A DNA stretch of 64,000 nt from Chloroflexota bacterium (GTDB lineage Bacteria; Chloroflexota; UBA11872). The notes under the pieces are model-generated. The model made no database searches, was not told where the DNA came from, and worked only from the letters and a program-made list of their open reading frames with translations. The position numbers and the translations under genes are program-made. The DNA lies in contig JAJECS010000006.1 in the NCBI GenBank assembly GCA_022821905.1, positions 62,001-126,000 on the forward strand, written 5' to 3'. Of this stretch, positions 34,975 to 43,177 are shown piece after piece (the stretch's first letter is position 1; each line of letters starts with the position of its first letter).

Positions 34975-35814
34975 ATGCTCGACGAACATCGAAACGTCAA
35001 CCGGGCCAACTGGGACGCCCGCGTTCCCGCCCACCTGGCCTCGGAGTTCTACGGCGTCGAGGACTTTGTCTCGGGTGCTCGGACGCTCACCCATGCGGTG
35101 GACTTCGACCGCACGCACCTGGGCGACGTGCGGGGACGCTCGCTGCTCCATCTGCAGTGCCACATCGGCCTCGACACGCTGTCGTGGGCGCGCCTTGGCG
35201 CCACCGTCACCGGCGTCGACTTCTCCGAGCGCTCAATCGACGCGGCGCGCGACATCAGCCGCCGCAGCGGCGTCCCGGGTCGCTTCGTCCTGGCCGACGT
35301 CCACGAGGCGCCCGAGGTGCTCCCGGAAACCTTCGATTTCGTCTATGCCAGCGAGGGCGTGCTCTGCTGGCTGCCATCGGTTGCCGCCTGGGCGCGCGTC
35401 GTCCGGCGGTTCACGCGTCCCGGCGGGACCTTCTACATCCGCGACGGACACCCGCTGGCGCACGCGCTCGATGACGACCGGTCCGACGGCCGGCTGGTGA
35501 TCTCGGCGCCGTACTTCGAATCCGGACCCATCCGGTACGACGAACCGGGCACATACACCGGTGACGGCGTTGAGATCACGCACACCGCGACCTACGAGTG
35601 GAACCACAGCCTCGGAGAGATCGTGAGCGCGATCGCCGATCAGGGCTTCCGCATCGAATCGTTGCAGGAGTACCCGTTTGCGGGCTACCAGGCGTTGCCC
35701 GGAATGGTCCAGGGTGACGACGGCTGGTGGCGGCTGCCGGACCGCCCCGAGCGGCTGCCGTCGCTCTTCGCACTGAAGGCCACCCTGCCCGCCAACGCCG
35801 CGCCGGTGCGGTGA
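34975..35814 (+). CDS. Class I SAM-dependent methyltransferase
   Basis: 279 residues from ATG 34975, where MLDEHRNVNRANWDARVP begins the recognisable domain; a much longer frame upstream overlaps the pseudogene and is not used. The SAM-binding glycine strand is altered to LLHLQCHIGLDTLSWARLG, with acidic VTGVDFSERSI and then FVLADVHEAPEVLPETFDFVYASEGVL, the usual motif order. The substrate is probably a small molecule. Monocistronic; no pathway link to neighbours is evident. Confidence 0.8.
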   Translation: MLDEHRNVNRANWDARVPAHLASEFYGVEDFVSGARTLTHAVDFDRTHLGDVRGRSLLHLQCHIGLDTLSWARLGATVTGVDFSERSIDAARDISRRSGVPGRFVLADVHEAPEVLPETFDFVYASEGVLCWLPSVAAWARVVRRFTRPGGTFYIRDGHPLAHALDDDRSDGRLVISAPYFESGPIRYDEPGTYTGDGVEITHTATYEWNHSLGEIVSAIADQGFRIESLQEYPFAGYQALPGMVQGDDGWWRLPDRPERLPSLFALKATLPANAAPVR

Positions 35815-35856
35815 CATGCGCCACGCGCAGATTCGCGTTTGCGGGAGCCAGGTCCC

Positions 35857-35989
35857 GTTCGTGGTGAGCCTGTCGAACCACGTCCGTCCAAATGGCTTGG
35901 ACCCTGCCAAGTACCCGATACGGCGGCGAACGATTGGGAGGCGACGTCACAATCCAACGGTCATTCCGAGCGCAGCGAGGAATCTAAGG
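35857..35989. repeat. Dispersed repeats (family C and family B)
   Basis: Family C (35857-35884, GTTCGTGGTGAGCCTGTCGA and following ACCAC) recurs inverted at 39961-39994 and interrupted at 60240-60299. Family B (35961-35989, ending CGCAGCGAGGAATCTAAGG) recurs at 23921, 44320 and 44371. A degenerate family-A-like segment lies between them (about 35903-35930). Noncoding spacer. Confidence 0.7.
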
Positions 35990-36065
35990 GGCGGCAAGAA
36001 GGCACAGTGTCGGTAGATTCCTCAAGACGCCGGGGCGGGGCCGCGCCTGATCCACAGGACTCCTG

Positions 36066-37019
36066 GTGACTGAACGCGCCGATCTTCTCGACCTGCACGT
36101 CGCCGCCCTGTTCACCCAGGACGAGCACGGAGACCTCGTCGCCACCAACGACTCCGAGCCCGACCAGGTCGCCGCTCCGCGGATCTACCTCGGCCGCAGC
36201 CCCGAACGCTCGGTGCTCCGCTTTCGAAGCGGCATGAACGAGTCAACCCGCGCTGCCCTGCACGAACTGGCGGCCCCGGACTTGACCACCAACGACCCCA
36301 GCCGCGAGCCGGTCAATCGAGCGGCAATCGAGGAGCTCCTCGCCGCCGAGCAGCCAATCCAGAACATCTACTTCGGCCCGGCATTCAGCTTTCCCGACGC
36401 GGAAACCCTTGCGGTCAACCTCAGTTCCGGCACCCTCCGTCATTCCCGCGAAGAGCCTGCCCCGTACTCGATACGGGGCGGGAATCCACGCCCAAACCAG
36501 TCCCGTCAATCCCACGGCGAGGACGAGCGTAAGGGCGCACTCCGACCTGGCCCGGTCCCCTCTCCCTTGACGGGAGAGGGCGAGGGTGAGGGTGATCCGG
36601 GACTCGGCAGCGGGGCATCGACCAGTACCCCAGATTCCTTCGATAGCGGGGATCCACGCCCTCTGGGTGTCATCGAGATCTCCCCCTCCACCACCCACCT
36701 GCTCAGCCCCGAATACGCCTGGCTCGCCGACGAACTCACGGTCCGCAACCCCGTCATAGCCGTGGTCGTCGACGGGGCTGCCGTATCCGTCTGCTTCAGC
36801 GCCCGAGCCACCCGTCACGCCACCGAGGCCGGCGTCGAGACCCTCCCCGAGCACCGCGGCCGCCGCCATGCCGGCGCCGTCACCGCGGCCTGGGCCGACG
36901 CGGTCCGCCGCCAGGGCCGCATCCCCCTCTACAGCACCTCCTGGGCCAACCACGCCTCACGCCGCGTAGCCGCCCGCCTGGGCCTCATCCAATACGCCAC
37001 CGACTTCCACATCACCTAA
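36066..37019 (+). CDS. GNAT-family N-acetyltransferase-like protein with repeat-derived insert
   Basis: 317 residues from GTG. The N-terminal part (DLHVAALFTQDEHGDLVATN...) and the C-terminal part (VVVDGAAVSVCFSARATRHATEAGVET, then RRQGRIPLYSTSWANHASRRVAARLGL) together resemble GNAT acetyltransferases, with the acetyl-CoA-binding region in the second half. Between about residues 125 and 198 lies a low-complexity stretch (EPAPYSIRGGNPRP...TGEGEGEGDPG) encoded by intergenic-type repeats, inserted with the frame kept open. Substrate unknown. The insert probably forms a surface loop or has inactivated the protein; which is true cannot be told from sequence. Confidence 0.65.
   Translation: MTERADLLDLHVAALFTQDEHGDLVATNDSEPDQVAAPRIYLGRSPERSVLRFRSGMNESTRAALHELAAPDLTTNDPSREPVNRAAIEELLAAEQPIQNIYFGPAFSFPDAETLAVNLSSGTLRHSREEPAPYSIRGGNPRPNQSRQSHGEDERKGALRPGPVPSPLTGEGEGEGDPGLGSGASTSTPDSFDSGDPRPLGVIEISPSTTHLLSPEYAWLADELTVRNPVIAVVVDGAAVSVCFSARATRHATEAGVETLPEHRGRRHAGAVTAAWADAVRRQGRIPLYSTSWANHASRRVAARLGLIQYATDFHIT
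36437..36660 (+). repeat. Composite repeats inside a coding frame
   Basis: Holds, in order, half of a CATTCCCGCGAAGGCGGGAAT-type repeat, the family-A palindrome (36455-36478), the second half of the first repeat, and a CCCTCTCCCTTGACGGGAGA unit with the tail GGGCGAGGGTGAGGG (36556-36593). It ends with a GGGGATCCACGCC end. The same units are noncoding elsewhere (52640-52710, 58918-58980, 37262-37300). No stop codon is introduced in the reading frame used by the acetyltransferase-like gene. Confidence 0.75.
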
Positions 37020-37462
37020 GAAATCCTCTGATCCGGTCCCTTCCCCATGAAAGGGGGAAGGCTAGGAAGGGGGTCAAGGGGAATGCGTGGACCTAGCCAG
37101 CCGAACCTGGACGCCAGGAGTTTTTTGTCGTGTTCGGGGTTTAGCTTCGACTACGAATTAAATCCCAGCGTCCCGAGCCCGATGGAGCCGGCGTCCTCGA
37201 AACCGCCCATTCCCAGGCTGCGCGCAGCCTGGGACACCGGGCGCCCGTCACTCCCGCGCACGCGGCCCCTCCGTCATTCCCGCGAAGGCGGGAATCCAAC
37301 TCCGACCACGAGCAATGGGTGGTTGCCGCCGAGAGAGACGCGGGCAGGCACAAGGCCCGCCCCTACGCGGACCTTCCATTCGGCTCCGTCGTTTGGGCGG
37401 GCAGCGGTGGCTTGCGAGCCTTGGCGGTACCTGCTGCGGCCGTCTCCTGAGGGAATAGCTTC
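37020..37462. repeat. Intergenic region with several dispersed repeats
   Basis: No gene. Contains a CCTTCCCC/GGGGGAAGG hairpin unit (37036-37080, as at 7683), the perfect 22-base palindrome made of CCCAGGCTGCG and its complement (37212-37233, family E), the unit CATTCCCGCGAAGGCGGGAA (37273-37298) and a GGCCCGCCCCTACG unit (about 37348-37370, family F, as at 41340 and 63770-63840). Confidence 0.65.
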
Positions 37463-38800
37463 GTGATCTCGGTGCTCGCCAAACCCATGGACCAGATTGG
37501 TCCCGACGACATTCAGGAGCTGATTGACTCGGAGGTTCCCGAAGGTGAGCAGATCGAGTTCAAGGAACGGCTGCCGACGGAGGATGGCTCGACGGACCCG
37601 TGGGAGTGCGGGGCAGACCGAATTGGGCGTGGAGCGCAAAAGAAGATAGTTGAAGAAGCCGTCGCGTTCGCCAATGCGTACGGCGGCGCATTGGTGCTGG
37701 GTGTCCGTGAGTCCGAGGACGAGGCCAAGCCGGGGATCGCTGAAGGAATCACGGCGGTCCCTCGGTGTGCGGACTTGGCCAAGCGCCTCAACCTCGTATT
37801 CCGCGATTGGGTTGATCCGCAGATTCCCCGGATCGAGATTTTCCCCGTTCCGACGAACGGCGAATGCGGCGTCGTTGTCATCCGCACCGGCCGCTCGAGG
37901 ATGGCGCCCCATCGCGTACAGCCGACGCGCAAGTGCACGATCCGGCGAGCCGACCGCTGCGAGGAGATGAGCATGCGCGAAATCCAGGATTTGACGCTGA
38001 ATCTCTCGAGAGGCCTGGAACGGCTGGAGCGGCGGCTGGCTCAGCGCTCGAAGCGCTTCGTCGAAGAATTGAACAATCTGGAGTCGCCGGATCAAGCGTA
38101 TGGTATCCGGGTGACGGCCGCGCCGACGGGGGAAGATATCCGGTTTGACCGTGTCAGTTGTAACTATCAGCTCGAGCATAACCTTCACGAGCCATGGCAC
38201 TCTATCTTAGCAAGAATTGGGAATTATCAGACTCGGCTTGCATTCCCGTTTCGGGGAGGTTCTTGGCGGTCGATGTTGCGGTCTGCCCGCAACGAATACT
38301 CTACCGGATCTCCCCGATCAGAACTCCAAATCTACCGCGAGATTCACTGTGACGGTCTGGTTGAAATCGGATTAGTTGATTGTCGTGTCATTGAGTCTGG
38401 CATCTGGCGCATACCGAGAATCTACTGTTCCTACCCGGTGACTATGTTTGCGAATCTGATTGTATGGGCTGATCGAGTCAGGCATCAGGCGTCGGTACCA
38501 TCGGTAGAATATGCGGTCGACGTGGAGATATATATTCGGGGTGGTAGTGTGGCAGTTGACGGGTATGGAGGCGGAGACGCTTTTATTCCACCCAATCTGA
38601 AGAATAATGCGAAACTGTCTGTGAATTACCCAGGGGAGTTGCTCGGCGAACCGAGATACTCATTACGTGAAGCGGATGGAATACCCGAGCTGATCGCGCT
38701 ATTCGAGCGTGACTTATGGAATTCATTCGGCAGCGATGTCGGCGATGAAGAACGCCATTTTGTTGTCGAGGATTGGCCTGCAGGCGAAGCGGGAGTTTGA
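37463..38800 (+). CDS. AlbA_2 / Schlafen-type putative nucleic-acid-binding protein
   Basis: 445 residues (GTG 37463; ATG 37487 is an alternative). The N-terminal 190 residues show the AlbA_2/Schlafen-core pattern: EGEQIEFKERLP, then AVAFANAYGGALVLGVRE, and PHRVQPTRKCTIRRADRC. The C-terminal half (from about residue 215) has no recognised family and is encoded by distinctly AT-richer DNA, which suggests it was acquired or joined separately. AlbA_2 proteins occur in defence islands and in transcription regulation. Next to a small HTH-like gene and a methylase fragment, a defence role is plausible. No active-site residue can be named. Confidence 0.7.
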   Translation: MISVLAKPMDQIGPDDIQELIDSEVPEGEQIEFKERLPTEDGSTDPWECGADRIGRGAQKKIVEEAVAFANAYGGALVLGVRESEDEAKPGIAEGITAVPRCADLAKRLNLVFRDWVDPQIPRIEIFPVPTNGECGVVVIRTGRSRMAPHRVQPTRKCTIRRADRCEEMSMREIQDLTLNLSRGLERLERRLAQRSKRFVEELNNLESPDQAYGIRVTAAPTGEDIRFDRVSCNYQLEHNLHEPWHSILARIGNYQTRLAFPFRGGSWRSMLRSARNEYSTGSPRSELQIYREIHCDGLVEIGLVDCRVIESGIWRIPRIYCSYPVTMFANLIVWADRVRHQASVPSVEYAVDVEIYIRGGSVAVDGYGGGDAFIPPNLKNNAKLSVNYPGELLGEPRYSLREADGIPELIALFERDLWNSFGSDVGDEERHFVVEDWPAGEAGV

Positions 38801-38803
38801 AGG

Positions 38804-39043
38804 ATGACGTGCAGATACGAAGTGTTGGATGCTTCGAGGGCACTTGTGCGCCGCGGTGTTGATCCATTTACGCGGGCGGATGTTGTCCGGGAGATGCGGC
38901 GTCGGGGAAGCAGGTATGCAGACAAGACAATCTCCGTCCATGTCGGATCACGTATGTGCGCGAACTCGCCTGACAATCATGCTGTCACATACGATGATTT
39001 CGTTCGTGTCGGGCGGGGCTTGTACACGTTCAATGATCGCTAA
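38804..39043 (+). CDS. Small winged-helix-like protein (DUF7669-like)
   Basis: 79 residues starting three bases after the AlbA_2 gene, so cotranscribed. RYEVLDASRALVRRG, then FTRADVVREMRRRG, KTISVHVGSRMCANSPDNHA and DFVRVGRGLYTFND resemble the short winged-helix modules found beside or inside restriction and defence genes. DNA binding is likely. It ends three bases before the converging methylase fragment. Confidence 0.55.
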   Translation: MTCRYEVLDASRALVRRGVDPFTRADVVREMRRRGSRYADKTISVHVGSRMCANSPDNHAVTYDDFVRVGRGLYTFNDR

Positions 39044-39046
39044 GCG

Positions 39047-39189
39047 TCATTGCTGAGACATTTGCAGATTGAGCTCCAACAACTCCCTTAGCGCATCCTC
39101 GTCTGAGATATCGGCGGGCCATCCGTAGGCGGTGGCTACGGCTGCGTCGAGGTCGGCGAAGGCGAAGGCGACGGCTCGCGGATCGTGAA
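39047..39189 (-). pseudogene. C-terminal fragment of a DNA methyltransferase-like gene
   Basis: The minus-strand frame AFAFADLDAAVATAYGWPAD then ISDEDALRELLELNLQ before a stop resembles the last 45 or so residues of large class I DNA methyltransferases of restriction systems, whose tail has the form LDxAVAxAYGWP-DLSDE-ILxxLLxLN. Nothing upstream on the strand continues the protein; an acetyltransferase gene occupies that place. It is thus a truncated leftover, consistent with erosion of a restriction-modification or similar locus here. Confidence 0.55.
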
Positions 39190-39783
39190 TCACTCGCTGC
39201 CGAGGGACTTCTCCATCCGGTGCACGGCTGTTGATCCCGATACGAGCCGCACCAGGAAGCTGTCCCAGGTCTTGGTGGTGGTGTAGCCCAGCCGTTCGTA
39301 GAGGCGGATGGCGCCGTGGTTCTCGGTGATGACGCCCAGAGACATGGTGCGCTTGTCCAGCGCGCGCGCCTTCGCCTCGGCCTCGTGCATCAGGGCGGTG
39401 CCGACGCCGAGGCCGCGGAACTTCGGATCGACGGCCAGCGTCTCCACGATGAACTCGTGGGGCCCGACGCCCTCGGACAGCAGGAGCAGATTGCCCAGCA
39501 TGCGCAGGGCTCGCACCGGCGTGAACCGCGAAAACAGGGCCACCAGGCTCAGGCCATAGAACTCCCGGCTGCCCGACCGAAAGGTCAGGATGCCGGCGAA
39601 TCGCCCATCGACCGTGGCCGAGAAGCAACTGGTCGCGTCGACCGAGTCGCCGAAGAGTCGGGTGAGGTCGTGGGCGTCGCGGAAGCCCAGGCGAAACTTC
39701 TTGGCGAACGCGTCGTAGCTCAGTCGCAATGCTTTGTTGACATAATCCTGGGCTATCCCTTCCACAATCTTCACGTCAGACAT
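39190..39783 (-). CDS. GNAT-family N-acetyltransferase
   Basis: 197 residues. The acetyl-CoA-binding motif A is clear: IVETLAVDPKFRGLGVGTALM (split here as IVETLAVDPKF and RGLGVGTALM), followed by GVITENHGAIRLYERLGY, the motif B helix-strand pair. The N-terminal half has DATSCFSATVDGRFAGILTF, the usual substrate-side strands. Substrate unknown. Its 3' end abuts the methylase fragment. Confidence 0.87.
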   Translation of the reverse strand: MSDVKIVEGIAQDYVNKALRLSYDAFAKKFRLGFRDAHDLTRLFGDSVDATSCFSATVDGRFAGILTFRSGSREFYGLSLVALFSRFTPVRALRMLGNLLLLSEGVGPHEFIVETLAVDPKFRGLGVGTALMHEAEAKARALDKRTMSLGVITENHGAIRLYERLGYTTTKTWDSFLVRLVSGSTAVHRMEKSLGSE

Positions 39784-40213
39784 CGATGGTGCTAATTGCC
39801 GGGCTTGATTCGGGTGTGCCGAGCGTATGGCACTTCAGCATGTGGCGTCGGCCGGTGGGCGCGGGGCTTCGCTTGCGGTGGCGGCGATCCCCGGCGCGGG
39901 CGGCAATCCCGATGCTCGCTGGGTGAGGTCAGGCCGGGCTCCGCGCCAATTCGAGGGACGGCGTTCATGGTTCGACAGGCTCACCACGAACGGGGGCGCT
40001 CGTCGCAACTCGCGACGCCGTGCTCGACGCACCGGGGCCTCCCACGCTGCACGCAGCGTGGGCCACCGGGCAAACGACCGCCTGCACGAGATGTTGTGCC
40101 AGGCGGTCGCTGCACCTCTAGATGTGGTACATCGGTCGCGGTCAGGACTGACAAAGGTTGGTGTTTGCTAGCATGGGATGAGTCTTGGGAGACAGAGAAG
40201 CTGAAGACGAGCG
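39784..40213. repeat. Intergenic region with inverted family-C and family-E repeats
   Basis: No gene seen. Family C in the opposite orientation (39961-39994, ATGGTTCGACAGGCTCACCA and following CGAACG) and a family-E palindrome (40041-40070, CCCACGCTGC and GCAGCGTGGGCCACCGGG) are present. The last 80 bases before 40214 drop in GC and lead into the GIY-YIG-like gene. Confidence 0.6.
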
Positions 40214-40411
40214 ATGGGTGAACGAGACACCTATAAGTATCACCTGAAGAGGGGCAATACGATTGTCCACCGAGGGATCACGAACGACTTGGAGCGTCGC
40301 GAGGTGGAGCATCAGGCAGATCACCCCGGCACCACGATCAGGCAGATCGGGCGGCGAACGACGCGGGATGCGGCGCTTGAATGGGAGCGCGAAGGTGGGA
40401 AAGGGCCGTAG
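40214..40411 (+). CDS. Small GIY-YIG-like protein
   Basis: 65 residues. YKYHLKRGNTIVHRGITNDL followed by ERREVEHQ fits the GIY-YIG nuclease core (Y-x-Y..., G-I-T-N-D-L-x-R-R-x-x-E-H), and RTTRDAALEWERE corresponds to the next helix. A full GIY-YIG domain is about 80-90 residues, so this is a minimal or truncated version. The Tyr-His-Leu in place of GIY is common in single-domain members. Base composition is lower in GC than the neighbours. It may be a remnant of a mobile or repair-related nuclease. Confidence 0.6.
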   Translation: MGERDTYKYHLKRGNTIVHRGITNDLERREVEHQADHPGTTIRQIGRRTTRDAALEWEREGGKGP

Positions 40412-40551
40412 GCACGGTCGCCCGCTTCCGCAGTTCTGGCCCCAGGCACAGTATCAGCCCACGCATTTGTGGTTCCCTTTGCAAGGGCCTTCCAAGAGAG
40501 AGGAGATTGGGCGGTCGGACCTGGAACTTTGATTTGAGCTAGAATAGCCAT

Positions 40552-40851
40552 ATGAAAAGCGCCAGTGTGAGCGAAACAAAGAACGGCCTCAGCGCGCTCC
40601 TCGATGAGGTCCGCCAGGGCGAGACCGTGCTCATCACCCACCACGGCAAGCCGGTGGCTCGGATCGAGCCCTGCGACACGGCGGACCTGACGTCCGACGA
40701 GGCCGCGGCGGCGCTGGTGCAGCGGGGTGTTGTCGATCCCCCGAGGGGCGCCCTTGACGTCGACCGCTACCTGGCGGCACCCGTTCCGCGCCTTGCCGAT
40801 GGGCTCAGCGCGAGCCGCGTCGTCGCGGCGGAAAGGGACGAGGGTCGCTGA
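40552..40851 (+). CDS. Phd/YefM-type antitoxin
   Basis: 99 residues. MKSASVSETKNGLSALLDEV followed by RQGETVLITHHGKPVARIEP is a textbook Phd/YefM N-terminus. The C-terminal tail (GALDVDRYLAAP) would contact the toxin. Its TGA overlaps the proposed CTG start of the toxin gene. Confidence 0.9.
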   Translation: MKSASVSETKNGLSALLDEVRQGETVLITHHGKPVARIEPCDTADLTSDEAAAALVQRGVVDPPRGALDVDRYLAAPVPRLADGLSASRVVAAERDEGR

Positions 40852-41267
40852 AGTACTGGGACTCGTCGGCGCTGGTGGCGCTCGTCGTCGAGGAATCTAG
40901 CAGCGCGGATCGGCGCGAGTTGCTGCGGCAGGATCGCCGCATCGTGACGTGGTGGGGCAGTTGGATCGAGTGCGCGTCGGCGGTGAATCGACTCCACCGC
41001 GAGGGCGGCATGGACCGGGCCGAGCTGAGCCAGTCGCTCGAGCTGCTCCAGCGTCTCGCGGCGACCTGGCTGGAGGTTCGACCGCTGGAGCGCGTGCGGC
41101 GGCGGGCACTGCGCTTGCTGCGGGTCCATCCGCTCCGCGGCGCCGATGCGTTGCAATTGGCCGCCGCGCTCACGGCCGCCGACGAAGACCCGACCAGCCT
41201 CGATCTCGTAAGCAGCGACGCCCGGCTGTCAACGGCAGCGCAGCTGGAGGGCTTCCAGGTCGTCTGA
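40848..41267 (+). CDS. PIN-domain toxin (VapC type) with an apparent CTG start
   Basis: 139 residues if read from CTG 40848: LKYWDSSALVALVVEE carries the first catalytic Asp and the usual SALV sequence, and CTGA overlaps the antitoxin stop, as is normal for these pairs. No ATG, GTG or TTG is available in frame upstream of that Asp; the first standard start (GTG 40875) would delete it. Other PIN residues are E in SWIECASAVNR, D in RGADALQLAAAL and D in LVSSDARL. AGGG lies seven bases before the CTG. RNase toxin function is expected. Confidence 0.83.
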   Translation: MKYWDSSALVALVVEESSSADRRELLRQDRRIVTWWGSWIECASAVNRLHREGGMDRAELSQSLELLQRLAATWLEVRPLERVRRRALRLLRVHPLRGADALQLAAALTAADEDPTSLDLVSSDARLSTAAQLEGFQVV

Positions 41268-41333
41268 TCCGCGCGTCGGCGACCGTCATTCGTGACAACT
41301 GGGATATGTGCAACCGGACCTGCCCGGAAGCAC

Positions 41334-41485
41334 GGACGGGCGGTTCGCGAACCGCCCCTACGTGAGGCGCAGGTCCTGGTGCGTTAGACCGTCCGCGACG
41401 CTGACCCTGGGCCAGCGCTGGCAGGAGTTCACCCGCTGCGCTCGAGGTCGCACGTTTGAGATTCCTCACTTCGTTTCGGAATGAC
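41334..41485. repeat. Intergenic repeats (family F and B-like)
   Basis: A hairpin of ACGGGCGGTTCG and CGAACCGCCC followed by CTACGTGAGG (about 41336-41366) belongs with the GGGGCGGCCC-type units at 37348 and 63770. A degraded family-B-like end (GATTCCTCACTTCG...GGAATGACA) lies at 41459-41485. No gene. Confidence 0.45.
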
Positions 41486-41501
41486 AGACGGGACGCCCTG
41501 G

Positions 41502-42332
41502 CTACGTATACAGCCCCACCAACCCCTGGCGGGTGGCGTAGCGGTCGAGGCGGTTGAAGACGGCGATACCGCCGATGCCGGCGACGACGGCCATGAGCGA
41601 CAGGATGACCAGCTCGGCCCAGAGGGGCACGAGCGTCGGCGTGCCCAGCAGGGTGTGGCGCATGGCGTCGAGGGCGTAGGTGTGGGGCAGGCCGTAGCTG
41701 AGCCAGCGAACTTCTGCGGGCAGGACGGCGATGGGAAAGGCCGCGCCGGCCATGAGAAACGAGACGCCGTGGATCAGGCCCGGCACGCGCCACTGCCGCA
41801 GCACCAGGCCGGCGCCTCCCATCGCGAGGCCGATTCCCGAGAAGCCGACGAAGCTCAGCAGGATCACGGGAATGCTTAGCGGGCTCACCGCCGGGAATCC
41901 GCCCGCGAACAGCAACACGATGATCAAGATCGCGATCGTCCACATGAGCATTTGCGCCAGCTCGAACAGCGTGACGCCGACGACCGGCACCCAGCGCGCC
42001 ACGCGCGTGGTCCAGAGGTGCGGCAGCACGCCGGTTTCGTTCCCCCAGCGCAGATATCCCTGGGCGCCCATCAGGGTCTGGTGAGCGACCTGCATGGCCA
42101 GCCATCCCAGGGCGACGAAGGCCACCACGTTCTCGCCGCCGCCGCTGGCGGCGAACCCCTTGTTGCCGAACGCCAGCTGTGCCAGCAGCAGCGGGAGCAG
42201 CAGCAGCCCGATGTTGAGCCAAATGGCGACCCAGCGAATCTTCATGCGCCCGACTTCTTGCCACTCGCGCAGAAACGACGCCCACACCGCCAGCAGCACG
42301 GGTCTGAGCTCGGCCAGCGTGGGGGAGATCAA
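41502..42332 (-). CDS. ABC-2-type transporter permease, second subunit
   Basis: 276 residues from TTG 42332, which overlaps the stop of the upstream permease; an apparent longer frame runs through that gene and is rejected. Six hydrophobic helices (for example IWLNIGLLLLPLLLAQLAF, WTIAILIIVLLFAGGF, IPVILLSFVGFSGIGLAMGG, AELVILSLMAVVAGIGGIAV) fit the ABC2_membrane family. LSYGLPHTYALDAMRHTLLG is the typical reentrant segment. With the second permease and the ATPase it would form a heterodimeric exporter; the substrate is unknown. Confidence 0.82.
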   Translation of the reverse strand: MISPTLAELRPVLLAVWASFLREWQEVGRMKIRWVAIWLNIGLLLLPLLLAQLAFGNKGFAASGGGENVVAFVALGWLAMQVAHQTLMGAQGYLRWGNETGVLPHLWTTRVARWVPVVGVTLFELAQMLMWTIAILIIVLLFAGGFPAVSPLSIPVILLSFVGFSGIGLAMGGAGLVLRQWRVPGLIHGVSFLMAGAAFPIAVLPAEVRWLSYGLPHTYALDAMRHTLLGTPTLVPLWAELVILSLMAVVAGIGGIAVFNRLDRYATRQGLVGLYT

Positions 42333-43177
42333 AACGCTTCCAGCAGACCGCGGCGGCGCGTGGCGCGGTCGAGTCGCCCAAACAGCCACCACCCGACGAC
42401 GCCGAAGACGAGTGTCATCCCCAGCAAGACGGCCGTCGCCAGGTACGCCCCCTGGGCGTCGCCGAAGACCAGCGCGTCCCGCAAGCCCCGGGCGATCCAG
42501 GTGACCGGCAGCGCGTGTCCCACCGCCTGCGCCCACCCGGGCAGCACTGTCGTCGGATAGGCGATGCCGGCGAGGATCCCAGAGGACAGCATCGCGACCC
42601 CAATGAGCATCGAGGCACCCCGATAGCGCAAGATGAATCCGACCATGAAGATGCCGACCGCGATGCTGGATATGAACGACGTGACGAGCACAAGCACCAG
42701 CCCGGCCGGCACCACGCTCAGCTCAAAACGAACGAGCACCCAGAGGGTGAGGAACATCACCACGCCGAACCAGGTTTGGGTGAGCGCACGGCCCGTGGCG
42801 TCCGCGGCCAACAAGAGCGTCCGCGGGGTAAGGGTCGTCCAGGCAACGCCCAGCGTGCCGAAGTTCCGCTCAGAGGCGAGCGCGATCGAGACCGACTGCA
42901 TGGTCGTGCCGACCCATGCCAGCACGACGATGCCAATGGCAGCGAATGCGAGGTAGTTGTCGGTGCCCGCCAGGTCGGCGAAGCGCGCCGCCTGCGACTC
43001 GTCCGGCCCGGCCAGCGCGCGCGCATTGAGCACCACCGGCAGGGTCAGTGTCAGCGCGCCGAGGACTCCGATTTGCCACATCCACCCCTCGCGCCACTGC
43101 ATGCGCCAGGCCTTGACGGCGACCGCGACGAATGCCGCCGCGTGAGTTCCCAGCCGCCGCCGTTCAGACACGCTCAA
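42329..43177 (-). CDS. ABC-2-type transporter permease, first subunit
   Basis: 282 residues with six predicted helices (IGVLGALTLTLPVVLN, YLAFAAIGIVVLAWVG, WFGVVMFLTLWVLV, GLVLVLVTSFISSIAVGIFM, GVAMLSSGILAGIAYP, VLLGMTLVFGVVGWWLFG). Contains NFGTLGVAWTTL and LPVTWIARGLRDALV, the conserved cytoplasmic and reentrant elements of ABC-2 permeases. It overlaps the ATPase gene by 14 bases and the second permease by four, so the three are one operon. Confidence 0.85.
   Translation of the reverse strand: MSVSERRRLGTHAAAFVAVAVKAWRMQWREGWMWQIGVLGALTLTLPVVLNARALAGPDESQAARFADLAGTDNYLAFAAIGIVVLAWVGTTMQSVSIALASERNFGTLGVAWTTLTPRTLLLAADATGRALTQTWFGVVMFLTLWVLVRFELSVVPAGLVLVLVTSFISSIAVGIFMVGFILRYRGASMLIGVAMLSSGILAGIAYPTTVLPGWAQAVGHALPVTWIARGLRDALVFGDAQGAYLATAVLLGMTLVFGVVGWWLFGRLDRATRRRGLLEAF

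Noticed and set aside
42333-42536. Longer start for the second ABC permease
   Set aside because: This part lies inside the first permease gene in another frame; the TTG at 42332 gives the normal overlap and length.
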